From Posidonia oceanica (lineage: Eukaryota > Streptophyta > Magnoliopsida > Alismatales > Posidoniaceae), in the NCBI GenBank assembly GCA_037176725.1, contig JAZBRS010000011.1, positions 4,588,001-4,652,000 on the forward strand: DNA of 64,000 nucleotides. Reading direction: 5' to 3'. The notes beneath the pieces were generated by a model. That model was not told the DNA's origin. It saw only the letters and a list, made by a program, of their open reading frames with translations, and searched no databases. Numbering within the stretch: position 1 is the first letter of the stretch; each line of letters opens with the position of its first letter. The position numbers and the translations under genes are program-made. Positions 10,561-21,042 of the stretch are shown one piece after another.

Positions 10561-12090
10561 TAATATCGGCACAGCTGAGGAAGTCAGAGAAGTCTGCATC
10601 AGTGCCCAGCTGTCCCCCCAGGCTCGAGCAGAGTTCATCACATTCTTAAAAGAGTATGCGGATGTCTTCGCCTGGAGTTACGAAGATATGGTTGGCCTTG
10701 ATATAGAGATAGTGGTGCACAATCTATCCCTGGATCCAGATGCTAAGCCAGTAAAGCAGAAACTGAGAAGATGGCGACTGCAGTGGCTGCTTATGATCAA
10801 AGAAAAGATCATGAAACAGCACAGAGTCAATTTCCTCAAGGTCGTCCTTTATCCTGAGTGGCTGGCAAACATTGTACCCGTGCCCAAGAAAGATGGCCGC
10901 GTCTGGATCTGCATCGACTATAGGGACCTGAACAAGACGAGAGTCCCAAGGACGACTTCCCATTACCTCACATTGACGTCCTAGTCAACAATACAGCGGG
11001 CCACAACATGCTCTCCTTCATGGACGGCTTTTCCGGTTATAACCAGATCAAAATGGCAGAAGAAGACATGGAAAAGACTTCATTCATCACCCCTTGGGGG
11101 GTCTTTTGCTACCAAGTTATGCCGTTCGGACTGAAGAATGCTGGCGCAACCTATCAGAGGGCCATGACTGCGCTGTTTCACGACCTCATGCACCAAGAGG
11201 TGGAGGTCTATGTAGACGACATGATTGCTAAAACCAAAGAGCCTAAAGATCATCTTGCCTGTCTGAAGAAGCTCTTTACCCGCCTACGAAAGTACAAGCT
11301 GTGCCTGAACCCCAACAAGTGTGTATTCAGGGTATCTAGCAAACTACTGGGCTACATTGTTAGCCAAAGGGGGATTGAAGTAGACCCGATGAAGGCCAAA
11401 GCCATCGTGGATATGCTACCCCCTCGGACTGAAAAGGAGGTCAGAGGTCTGCTTGGGCGTTTACAATACATCAGTCGCTTCATGGCACAGCTTACGCCCA
11501 TCTGCGAACCCATATTCAAGCTCCTGAAGAAGAATGTGTAGATTCACTGGAGCAAGGAGTGTCAGGCTGCATTTGCCAAGATCAAGCAGCTGCTGATTAA
11601 GCCTCCTGTCTTGGTTCCCCCCACTCCAGGGAGACCCTTACTTCTCTACCTTTCTACCACGCAGCATTCCATGGACGCCATCTTAGGCCAACATGAAGAA
11701 TCTGGTAGAAAGGAGCGCACCATTTACTACCTGAGCAAGAAGTTCAATGAATGCGAAGCCAGGTACAGTACAATTGAGAAGATCTGCCTATCCCTTGTCT
11801 GGACTACATAGAAGTTAAGGCACTACATGATGGCATACCCAGTGCAGCTCTTATGCCGGCATGATCCTATCAAGTTCCTCTTTCAAAAACCGGCCATGGT
11901 AGGCAGATGTGTTAAGTGGCAAGTGCTACTGTCTCAGTACGACATCACCTTTATCACTCAGAAGTCTATGAAGGGCCAAGCTATGGTAGACCATCTTGCT
12001 GATCTCCCACTGCCTGAATATCAGCCACTCCAGACGCAGTTCCCAGATGAAGACATTCTGTTTGCAATGGAGGACTCTGAAGACAAAGAC
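10561..12090 (+). pseudogene. pol: Reverse transcriptase and degenerate RNase H, element A
   Basis: RT would copy the element RNA in the particle. The N-terminal part is at 10600-10960 (DVFAWSYEDMVGLD, IVPVPKKDGRVWICIDYRDLNK). A one-base shift near 10940 leads into the next frame, DDFPLPHIDVLV, then FMDGFSGYNQI, MPFGLKNAGATYQRAM and the catalytic YVDD (11209-11220). The connection and RNase H follow: LGRLQYISRF, then LLLYLSTTQHSMDAILGQ, TIYYLSKKFNECEARYS and LRHYM. The RNase H lacks the usual first Asp (LYLSTT instead of LYTDAS), as expected in lineages that carry a second RNase H. Stops are at 11539-11541 (TAG before IHWS) and 11809-11811 (TAG before KLRHY), both at positions that suit CAG. 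Confidence 0.88.
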
Positions 12091-12590
12091 CCTGAAGATC
12101 AGAAGCAATGGCAACTATACTTTGATGGTGCTGTGAACAAGAAAGGCCGAGGCCAAGGCATAGTGCTGACAACGCCTCAGGGACAGATGATTCCCTTCTC
12201 CAGGAAGCTGACCTTCAGGTGCACCAACAACGAGGCAGAGTACGAGGCATGCATCCTAGGACTGAATGTCGCCCTCGAGTATGAGGTGCAGAAGCTGCTG
12301 GTGCACGGCGATGCTATGCTGGTGATCTCTCAAGTCAATGGCGAGTGGAAGACAAAAGATCCGAAGCTACTGCCATATCATGAACACCTGCTGAAGCTGA
12401 TAGAACAATTTGCGAGCATCCGCTTCACATACATGAATCGAGCAAGGAACGCATATGCAGATGCGTTAGCAACCCTGGCGTCCTGGCTCAGCATACCTGA
12501 AGACAGCACAGTGGATGTATCTGTTACTCGCATTGAGCAGCTTGCACACTGTATGAGCATTGAAGAGGCAGATCCAACAGCAGAGGAGTA
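12091..12590 (+). pseudogene. pol: Archaeal-type second RNase H (aRH), element A
   Basis: This extra RNase H is the hallmark of the plant Tat/Ogre lineage and lies between the normal RNase H and integrase. Visible catalytic positions are D in WQLYFDGAVN (near 12120), E in CTNNEAEYEA (near 12235), D in LVHGDAMLVI (near 12305) and D in NAYADALATLAS (near 12460). The domain is uninterrupted and complete. The frame ends at TAG 12589-12591, followed two codons later by a second TAG at 12595-12597. In element D this junction (25370-25400) is open. The protein would degrade RNA in RNA:DNA hybrids and may have taken over from the degenerate first RNase H. Confidence 0.88.
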
Positions 12591-13836
12591 GCCCTAGTAC
12601 AAAGATATAAAAGCTTTCCTGGAGTATGGCAGCTTTCCACCTGGTACCTCAGTAGTAGACAAGAGAACTCTGACGCGTCTGGCGTCGAAGTATGTATTAG
12701 GGGCAGGACAGTTGTACAAGAGATCATACAATCAAATGCTCCTATGCTGCCTAAACAAACCAGAGGCTGATGCGCTAATGCTTCAAGTGCATGCGGGGAC
12801 CTGCGGCCCGCACATGAATGGCGTCCTCCTGGCTAAAAAGATAATGCTGCAAGGATACTACTGGCTAACTATGGAAGCAGATTGCTGCCGATTCGTGTGT
12901 AGATGCCATAACTGCCAAGTGCTTGGCAACTTTATTCGGGCGCCCCCTCAAGAACTGCACAGCATGTCGTCGTCGTGGCCCTTCTCCACCTGGGGGATTG
13001 ATGTCATTGGCGCCATCCACCCTCTAGTTTCTAATGGTCATCGTTACATTCTGGTAGCGATTGATTACTTCACCAAGTGGGTGGAAGCGACCTCTTACAA
13101 AATAGTGACTGCCGTGGCTATAGAGAAGTTTATCAGAAACAATATCATAGCCCGGTACGGGGTCCCACATGCAATTATATTTGACAATGGCACAAATTTC
13201 ATTGCTAAGAGGATCGAAGACTATCTATAGAGCTTTAGCATCAAACACCACAGATCCTCGCCTTACCGGCCGCAAATGAACGTTGCAGTGGAGTCCGCCA
13301 ACAAAAATCTGGTCAAAATCCTGAAGAAGATGGCGGAAACTCATAAGGATTGGCATGACAAGCTTCCTTACGCACTCTAGGCGTATAGGACATCTGTCCG
13401 GACTTCAACAGGCACCACCCCATACTCTCTGGTGTATGGCATGGAGGCGGTGTTGCCTATCGAGGTAGAGATCCCCTCACTGCGGATCCTACGCGAAGCT
13501 AAGTTGGAAGAAGCAGAATGGGTCGAAGACCGCTGCATCCAACTGAATCTGATTGATGAGCATAGGCTGCAAGCTATGCATAATGCTCACTGCTACCAAA
13601 AGAGAATGGCCAGGTCATACTTGAAGAAGGTTTAGCCAAGAGGCTTCCAGACAGGGGACCTTGTTCTGTGCGCCATTCACCTGCCTGATGGTCGAGGGAA
13701 ATTCTGACCTAACTGGCATGGCCCCTTTGTGGTCAAGCAAGTCTTTTCGGGCGACGCTGTAACTCTTGAGGATATGGATCAGGTCGAGCAGTTTGAGCCC
13801 GTCAACCTCTGCTACCTCAAAAAGTACTATCAATAG
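12591..13836 (+). pseudogene. pol: Integrase of element A (broken)
   Basis: Integrase would insert the cDNA into the genome. The zinc-binding HHCC part lies at 12785-12925 (HAGTCGPHMNG, then CHNCQ). The catalytic core follows with D in WGIDVIGAIHP (near 13000), D in FDNGTNFIAK (near 13182) and E in AVESANKN (near 13290). The C-terminal part runs to the TAG at 13834-13836 (VNLCYLKKYYQ). Stops at 13228, 13378, 13633 and 13705 can be compared with element D, which has CAA, TGG, CAG and CGA there. Each is one C-to-T or G-to-A change, or compatible with one. There is no chromodomain, as expected for Tat. Confidence 0.88.
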
Positions 13837-15328
13837 CCCAAGGCACCCCTGTTGCAGATACTCTTCCCCCATCTAATCACTTGCATTCTCACTCCTTACA
13901 TTCTCATCCTACTTGCATCTTTTATCTTGCCTCCTGCTTCTATTCCTACACATTCGCTTGTGCTTCTTCTATCCTCCTCTCAAGTCACATCTTCTATTGC
14001 ATTTCGTCCTCTCGATGCATCATCTCTTTTCAAATCATCATCGTCATCCTCTCAAATCATGCATTGCATTTTCTGCCCGGTGATGAAAACCGGAAGTGCT
14101 TGCCTGCTCTGGAAGGAGTCCACCTTGCCTCACCCGGCACTACTCCGATGTCCTAGCTAGTGAGGGAGCTACCATCAATCAAGACAGGCGAACTGCCTAA
14201 ACTCATAAGGACATACACCTCTGAGGGAGAAAAAATGCTAGGATGTGAGTTCAAAAAAAAAAGAGAAAGAATAGGCATTTAGGCTTGGGCACATCAAAGC
14301 GAACAGAAGGCGAAGACAGAAGCCGACCCTAGAGATAGGGGTGTGCAGTCTAACCTTGCTCCTTCTACCCATCTCATAGCAGACCCAAAGCCCACATCCA
14401 TTACAGCCCAAACACCCTTCCTTTTACCTCCAAAACGGGGATAGCAAAAGCCTAAAAAAAAAAAGGGGAAAAAGAAGTCAAACAAAAAAGGAGAACAAAA
14501 AAAAAGAAGCAGAAAAAGCAAGCAAAGCAAAAAAAAAAGGAAAAAGAAAAAGGGTTAGACAAGAATCAGCCTGAACATACAGGCAATATCATCCCCCCGT
14601 ACCTCAGGAGGAAAACCAAGGGTGTAAGCCTAAAAAGGTTCACACCTCCCCCCCTCAAAAGCAAACACTTACCATCTCCTAGCTAGGGGCAGGGAAAGCC
14701 TGCACACCCATGAGGGAGAAAACAAAAAGAGAGTAGAAAAAGTAGGTGTAGGTCCTGAGAGTTTGGCAAGTAGCCTGTCCTCACCACACCACCCCTGTAT
14801 ACTGCCAACACCCATTCCAGAGTGCCACCAGCAAGCTAAGAGTCCAAGTAGGGCCCAGTGAGTCAAGGACCACTCCCATCCTCTGCAACAGGCACCAAAG
14901 CACTCCGTATGTTGAGGGCACCAAAGCATACTAATCATTTCTTAAGCATACCAACCTGTATCATGCATATCTACATCCCTAATCATCTCTTTCCTCTTCT
15001 CAACCATTCTACTCTGCAACTTGCCTCGGCTCTGAGGTAGTACCTCTTGCCAAGCATGCATTGATGCTGCTCGAGCCGCGCTGGTCTAGATCTCCTGCCA
15101 GTCCTCGCCCCCGAGCCCACAGGACTGCAACAGAACTTCCCTGCTTATGTGTGTTTAACTGCTTTGTTCTGATATTAACTGCTGAATACATATTGAACTG
15201 CTTTACCAGCTTCAGATTCTACTTTCACTTAGAGATTATATGCCTATGTGGTCTGACTATCTACAAAATTGATAACAGGTACCTTCAAGCTTTGCAGCAT
15301 CTGTCTGTTTCACCCTACGGCCTGCGCC
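13837..15328 (+). other. Spacer between pol and the extra ORF, element A
   Basis: No gene is visible. The stretch holds a C/T-rich part (13860-14060), an A-rich part (14240-14570) and words conserved with element D at 26637-28012, such as CCCGGTGATGAAAACC, GAGGGAGC.ACCA and CACCAAAGCA. The conservation between copies suggests a genuine internal part of this family. Open frames such as 14294-14530 on minus come from homopolymer tracts. Confidence 0.6.
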
Positions 15329-16593
15329 ATGGGTTATCCAACTCTTGAAACCCCAGTGCACTGTTCTGAAGCCCTATGGGGTTGGATTGGCAAGCTTACT
15401 CAGGAAGACTGTGAAAAGCTGCGCCTCTAGGGCATACCAACAAAACTGCTGAAGGCGGCTGATGTCGAAGTGAGCCGTCACCTTCTGTGCGCTGCCGCAA
15501 GATTCTGGAAGCCGGCGCACCATGCCCTTCCGCTTCGAAAGGACCAAATTGACACCAACTCTGGAGGAAGTGCGCCGCATCTGTGGCTTCTCCCGACTGA
15601 TGGGACCACCTATTTTCATGAGGCGCGACAAGTGCATAGCGGTCCTCTACAAGCTATCTGGGTTATCTACTGACCGGTGCCAGCAAAGATTGATCTGCAC
15701 CAGCGGCCCCACGCCCATGCTACGCCTACACTACTTTGACGAGATCATAGACAAGCGCGCTGAGCTCGGAGATGATCTGTGGCTTCGGGGATTTGTCACC
15801 CGATTTCTGGGAGAGCTGATATTCACTCACGGTCGGATGACAGTTGCGATAGAAATTGCTAAAATCACACTAGCTGTGGTGACTAGGCAGACAGACCTAG
15901 TACCAGTCGTCTTGGCTGAAACATACTGCGGACTGGACCACATCTCCCACCGCTGCGCCACTTCCACGGCTGTGGAGTGCTAGTACAGATCTGGCTGGCT
16001 GCACACCTTGAACTGAACTTACTGCACCCCCGGGGCCACGTCATCGAAGCATACTGCAACAGCGACCACGCCAGGACAATCAGGAAAGTCCCTGAAGAAT
16101 ACAAGAAGCTATCTGAGCTGACGGACGACACCGTCACATGGCACATCATCCCATCTGCGGCTGAGCCTTTCACTATCTTCTTCGATACCCTCGATGCGCG
16201 ACTTGTGGTGCTGCCTGGATTCACCGAAGGCATGGAGCATCACCCCATCCGGGTCATGCGGCAGTTCGGCCTCCAGCAGGGCACTTTCATGGACAGCACA
16301 GCCCCAAGGCTCCTTCAAGTATATCCATATGGTTCAACATCTGCTACAACTAAGCTGGCTGATCTTGTGTAGCACGGAGTGCGGTCTACTGACCTGGCAT
16401 CTACACAAGGCTCGGGATGCACTCCTGAATATCTGACGGAGGTACAAGCATTCTGGCCTATCAGTGAGATACCTCCTGGCACTCCCTAGTTCCCTGACTC
16501 CAGAAAGGCAAAGAAAGCCCGGACCGACTAGAGCGTCCATGTAACTGCCTGCTTATCTTATGCTGTAAACTTTTGGCCTGCCACAGGCATGTA
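15329..16593 (+). pseudogene. Extra post-pol ORF (plant mobile domain / DUF7745-like), element A
   Basis: A protein of about 420 residues starts at ATG 15329 (MGYPTLETPVHCSEALW) and lies between pol and the 3' repeat array. The recognisable part is RFWKPAHHA...RTKLTPTLEEVRRICG (about 15505-15590), which resembles the core of plant mobile domain/DUF7745 proteins (W-x-P-x-x-H...F.....TPTLEE). LRGFVTRFLGELIFTHGRM and HPIRVMRQFGLQQG follow. The copy is broken by a TAG at 15428, one extra base near 15520, one missing base near 15957 and a TAG at 16370. The D copy (28013-29350) keeps one frame apart from four stops and is about 70 percent identical by eye. Function unknown. Such domains are known in hosts and transposons, and their link to Tat elements should be tested by profile search. 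Confidence 0.7.
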
Positions 16594-16947
16594 ATCAAGT
16601 CCAATCAATACAAAGGCGTTTTGAGCCACCTGTTTGCATTCCAAATCTGCTACAAGTACATGCATGATCATATCAATCATATCTATAGGGCCCTTGGCCA
16701 GACTTACTACCGAACACTGCAGGAAAGTCCTCCTCAACCAACCCAAGTGCTGACCCATGCCGTCCGAGCAAGCAAAGCTGCCGAGCACCGTCATCTAGAT
16801 CTTCATCAGCGGGCTGGCACCCCCAACTGCCCGGCGATAGGTCCGTCATCCTATCATCCTCGAGCTGGTACCCCAAACTACTCGTCTGGCAAACACGACA
16901 GTTTTGTCTTCACCCTCTGTTTTTGATGCCAAGGATGTGTTGGCCAA
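16594..16947 (+). other. Spacer after the extra ORF, element A
   Basis: No gene is visible. Several words are shared with element D at 29351-29595, such as the stretch around CCTGGCCAGACTTGC and GGTACCC.AAACTACTCGT just before the large hairpin. This indicates a family-conserved non-coding segment. Confidence 0.5.
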
Positions 16948-16985
16948 CCCCTGGTATCATCCTGATACCAGGGGCATCTTTTGAT
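16948..16985 (+). promoter_or_regulatory. 12-bp hairpin with polypurine-tract-like tail, element A
   Basis: CCCCTGGTATCA (16948-16959) pairs perfectly with TGATACCAGGGG (16963-16974) around the loop TCC. The 3' arm runs into GGGGCATCTTTTGA, which matches 13 of 14 bases of GGGGCATCTGTTGA at the true polypurine tract/LTR junction (19490-19503). The same structure occurs in D (29596-29622) and, with paired changes, twice in G (49868-49896 and 50160-50187). It may be a secondary plus-strand priming site. Confidence 0.7.
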
Positions 16986-17059
16986 CACCCCTTGGTATCA
17001 TTCTCCCTCTCTTTCCCTCATGATATTCCTGGTATCATGGGATGATTCGCTCTCGCGAA

Positions 17060-17640
17060 ACTCATTCATTTGCCGGCCGATAAGTCCGATATCTTATCAT
17101 CTCTCTCTCTTTGCTGGCCGATAAGTCCGATATCTTATCATTCCTTCATCCTCTCTTTGCCGGTCGATAAGTCCGATATCTTATCATTTTATTCTTTTAT
17201 TCATTTGCTGGCCGATAAGTCCGATATCTTATCATCTCTTTCCCTTTGCCGGCCGATAAGTCCGATATCTTATCATTCCTTCATCCTCTCTTTGCCGGCC
17301 GATAAGTCCGATATCTTATCATTCTATTCCTTTATTCCTTTGCCGGCTGATAATTCCAATATCTTATTATCCCTTTCCCTTTGCCGGCTGATAAGTCTGT
17401 TATCTTATCATCTCTTTCCCTTTGCCAGTCGATAAGTTCGATATCTTATCATCTCTTTCCCTTTGCCGGTCGATAAGTCCGATATCTTATCATTCCTTCA
17501 TCCCCTCTTTGCCGACCGATAAGTCTGATATCTTATCATTCTATTCTTTTATTCATTTGTCGGCCGATAAGTCCGATATCTTATCATCCCTTTCCCTTTG
17601 CCAGCCGATAAGTCCGATATCTTATCAATCTTTTTCTCAT
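17060..17640 (+). repeat. Hairpin repeat array I, element A (GATAAG...CTTATC)
   Basis: Thirteen units at spacings of about 41-49 bp each contain GATAAGTCCGATATCTTATC or a close variant (first near 17078, last near 17607). Each unit can form a 6-bp stem GATAAG/CTTATC around an 8-nt loop TCCGATAT. Between hairpins there are C/T-rich spacers such as TCTCTTTCCCTTTGCCGG. Open frames of 121 and 151 codons across the array reflect the repeats and are not proposed as genes. Confidence 0.9.
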
Positions 17641-17850
17641 CAATCTCTTTCAATCATCAATCAATCTTTTTCTTATCAATCTCTTTCAATCATCAATCAC
17701 TCTTTTTCTTATCAATCAATCAATCAATCACTCTTTTTCTTATCAATCAATCAATCAATCAATCAATCAGATCACTCAATCAACCAATCAGATCTTATCA
17801 ATCAATCAATCAATCAATCAGATCAATCAATCAATCAATCAATCAATCTC
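17625..17850 (+). repeat. CAAT-type simple repeat
   Basis: Tracts of tandem ATCA (AATC) tetranucleotides with interspersed CTTTTTCTTATC words. It separates the two hairpin arrays of element A and probably grew by slippage. Confidence 0.9.
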
Positions 17851-17854
17851 TGCT

Positions 17855-18975
17855 TTTTCCAGTTGATAGGACCGTAAACTATCATCTTGGGCTAATATCC
17901 AAAACTATCCCGCAGTTGTGTTATACGACTGACATCTAGTAACTATCCCTCGTAATTGCACCTTCCGGTTGATAGGGCCGTAAACTATCATTCTCTGGCT
18001 AATGATCCAAAACTCATCCTTGGCTGATATCCAAAACTATCACTTGCAATTACGTTATACGGCTGATATCCAGTAACTATCCCTTGCAATTGCTCTTTCC
18101 AGTTGATAGGACTGTAAACTATCACTTCTGGTTGATAGGTCCGTAAACTATCGCTTCCAATTGATAGGCCCGTAAACTATCGCTTCTGGTTGATAGGACC
18201 GTAAACTATCACCTGCAATTGCATTATACGGCTGATAACCAGTAACTATCACTCATGGATTGTGCTTCCAGTTGATAGGACCGTAAACTATCACTCTCGG
18301 TTGATAGGACCGTAAACTATCGCTCCCGGTTGATAGGCCCGTAAACTATCGCTTCCGGTTGATAGGCCTGTAAACTATCACTTCCGGTTGATAGGACCGT
18401 AAACTATCACCTGCAATTGCATTATACGACTGATAACCAGTAACTATCAGTCATGGATTGTGCTTCCGGTTGATAGGACCGTAAACTATCGCTCTCGGTT
18501 GATAGGACCGTAAACTATCGCTCTTGGTTGATAGGCCCATAAACTATCGCTTCCAGTTGATAGGCCCGTAAACTATCGCTTCCGGTTGATAGGACCGTAA
18601 ACTAACATTCTCTGAAATTTGCATTATACGGCTGATAACCAGTAACTATCAGTCATGGATTGTGCTTCCGGTTGATAGGACCGTAAACTATCGCTCCTGG
18701 TTGATCGGCCCGTAAACTATCGCTCTCGGTTGATAGGCCCGTAAACTATCGCTTCCGGTTGATAGGACCGTAAACTATCCTGCACAATCATGTTTTACGG
18801 CTGATATCTAGTAACTATCACTCACAACTGCACCCTCCGATTGATAGGTCCGTAAACTATCGCTTCCAGTTGATAAGTCCATAAACTATCACTTCCGGTT
18901 GATAGGCCTGTAAATTATCACTTCCGGTTGATAGGACTGTAAACTATCCGGCCGATAAGTCCGACATCTTATCAC
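17855..18975 (+). repeat. Hairpin repeat array II, element A (GATAG...CTATC)
   Basis: Roughly 30 or more units of about 28-30 bp built on GATAGGACCGTAAACTATC. The stem GATAG/CTATC flanks a loop with the core CCGTAAA. Interspersed variants are GATATCCAGTAACTATC and GATAACCAGTAACTATC (stem GATA/TATC). Unit spacing is regular, with a higher-order pattern: blocks of 4-6 units are separated by a unit containing TGCAATTGCATTATACG. Confidence 0.9.
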
Positions 18976-19431
18976 CCTCTTCGCGCAACTTTGTCCCAGG
19001 AAGGCAAAGTCCCGCATCCCCTTGTGATAGGAGAGTTGGCCCCTCTCCCCTCGTGCTCCTTTTCGCTAGCTTGCTCCCCGAGCAAGGACAAGCTGCACTT
19101 TTCTTTCTTGCCTTAACGCGCAAGTTTGGCCTGCCTGCCAGGTCTTTGTGCCACATCGCGTTTCTCTTTTAGCATTCTTCTTTCGCATCATCTTTGCACT
19201 TTCTTTTCTGGCACTGCATACTAGTCCAACATCATCATCATCTTGTGCTGCATCAGCATTCTTAGCTGTACTAACTTTTGCACTAACATCTACATTGCAT
19301 TTGCATTAGCATGCATTGCATCTCATCCATCTACACCTGCACTTTGCATTGCAGCAACGAGCTACGACTTTCGGTGCATCTGCCGAATAAGTAACTCCCG
19401 CCAATAGCAAACTTCTACTCCCATCGGTCAG
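18976..19431 (+). other. 3' non-coding region of element A before the polypurine tract
   Basis: No gene. Contains an imperfect hairpin ACTTTG...CAAAGT near 18987-19010, matching the perfect 8-bp hairpin in D at 30736-30760, then sequence rich in GCAT words. TTTCGGTGCATC.GCCGAATAAGT (near 19373-19395) is shared with D near 31128-31150. Confidence 0.5.
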
Positions 19432-19511
19432 ATGGGGTGTCTTGTCAACCCTGAGCAGCGGCCTCGCTTCACTTGACCTCGCTCAGGGAGGGGCATCTGT
19501 TGACACCCCAT
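19432..19511 (+). promoter_or_regulatory. Polypurine tract inside an inverted repeat that spans the LTR border, element A
   Basis: The polypurine tract CAGGGAGGGGCATC ends at 19497 and the LTR starts TGTTGACACC at 19498. CCCTGAGC (19449-19456) pairs with GCTCAGGG (19481-19488), whose last bases are part of the tract. Outside this, ATGGGGTGTC (19432-19441) pairs perfectly with GACACCCCAT (19502-19511), the first bases of the LTR. The structure therefore bridges the internal/LTR boundary where plus-strand synthesis starts. Confidence 0.8.
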
Positions 19512-21042
19512 TTTGACAGGCTGAATCAATTGAAATCCTCTGGTGGCTTCTGGATCCAAATCTAGGTCCAAACCTACACATTCCTTTTCATCCTTCTTTC
19601 CAAAATAAGCCTGAACTTAACCTAGAATTACACCCCTTTCTCAAGCCCAAAAACTATCCAAAAAGCATAGGAAAACTCACCATCCCCAACTTAGCAAACC
19701 TACCCAAGAACCATCAAAATTTCAAACCAAAACCACTCCCAAAAATCCTAGTAAACCTAGGTAAAACTACCCTTTTTCTACACCCCAAAACCCTTCCAAA
19801 ACTTTCCCAAATCCAAACCCAAACCCTAGGTCCAATACTAGAGACTCTAGGCTACACACTCCCCAAATTTCACCTCTTTTCTAAGCCTCTAACCCCATCA
19901 TTTCATCAAATTATCCTTTTCTCTCTCTTGGATGATCCTTTTCTCTCTCCTCTCTCTCTCTCCTGATTATTCTCCTTCTTTTCACTCGCTTCTCTCTCTT
20001 CTTCCTGTCTGGCTGTAGGCCCCCCTTGTGCATCTATCCCTTCTGAATCTTATTTGTATTTTTATCTTATTTTTAGCCTTTTCCTTGATTTTCTAAAAAT
20101 TATTTTCTTTCCACTCCTCTCTTTCTTCTTTACTCCTTCATTTCTCCCTTTTCTTCTTCCTTTTCCATTTCTTTTCCTTTCTTCAACTAAATCTTCAAAA
20201 AACTCTTAAAAACCTTTAAAACTCTAAAACAAAAGGAAAACAAATTAAAATCCTAAAAGAAATAATTTAAGACTTAAACAAACAAATAAAAACAAAAACA
20301 TAACTAAATCCAATCAAAACTAAAATCAAGAATGCAAGCTAAAAAATGCAAAACAAACAAAAAGAAAATGCTATAAAATCGAGCAAAAATCAAAATATAA
20401 TCCAAACAAGCAAAAGTGAAAACCCTACTAAAAAACAATCAAAAAACAAATCTTAAAAAGAAAGGAAACAATTAAAAATGCTAAGGCAAGTAATTAAGAA
20501 AAAAAACTTAAAGGAACAATCTGAAAACTTAATTAAGAAGAAAAACAAACAATCAAAAATCTAAGAACATTTAATTAAAAAACCTGACAAGAAAAACTTA
20601 ACTAAATATTAAAAGAATTTAACAAACAAAATCAAATCTAAAAGAAAACTTAAACAAAACCCTAAAAGATTAAAATCAAAAGCTAAAACTTATCCTAATT
20701 AATCTAAAAACAATCTTTGAAAAACCCTAATCAAAATCCCAAATACTTAACAAGAAAAACATAACTTAAAAACAATTTAAAAAACTCAACAAACATTTTA
20801 ACAAAATAACAAACAATTTAAAGAAAAGAAAACCCTAAAAACCCTAATCAAAACTAAAACTCTTTAATCCAAATTAACTAATAAAAAACAATCATTAGAA
20901 AAAAACCAATTAAAATCCTAACTCAAATACAACTATTCTAAAAACTTTTCCCATCCTTTTCTATTTTTATTTTATTTTTAGTCCCTTTTTATCTTCCCTT
21001 TCTCCCTTTCTTCCTTTCTTTCTATTTTTCTTTCTTTCCTTC

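Noticed and set aside
17070..17939. Repeat array as a CRISPR-like array or as protein-coding (121, 151 and 113 codons)
   Set aside because: Eukaryotic retroelement context, no unique spacers, no cas genes. The frames are repeated ADKSDIL-type words from the DNA repeat.
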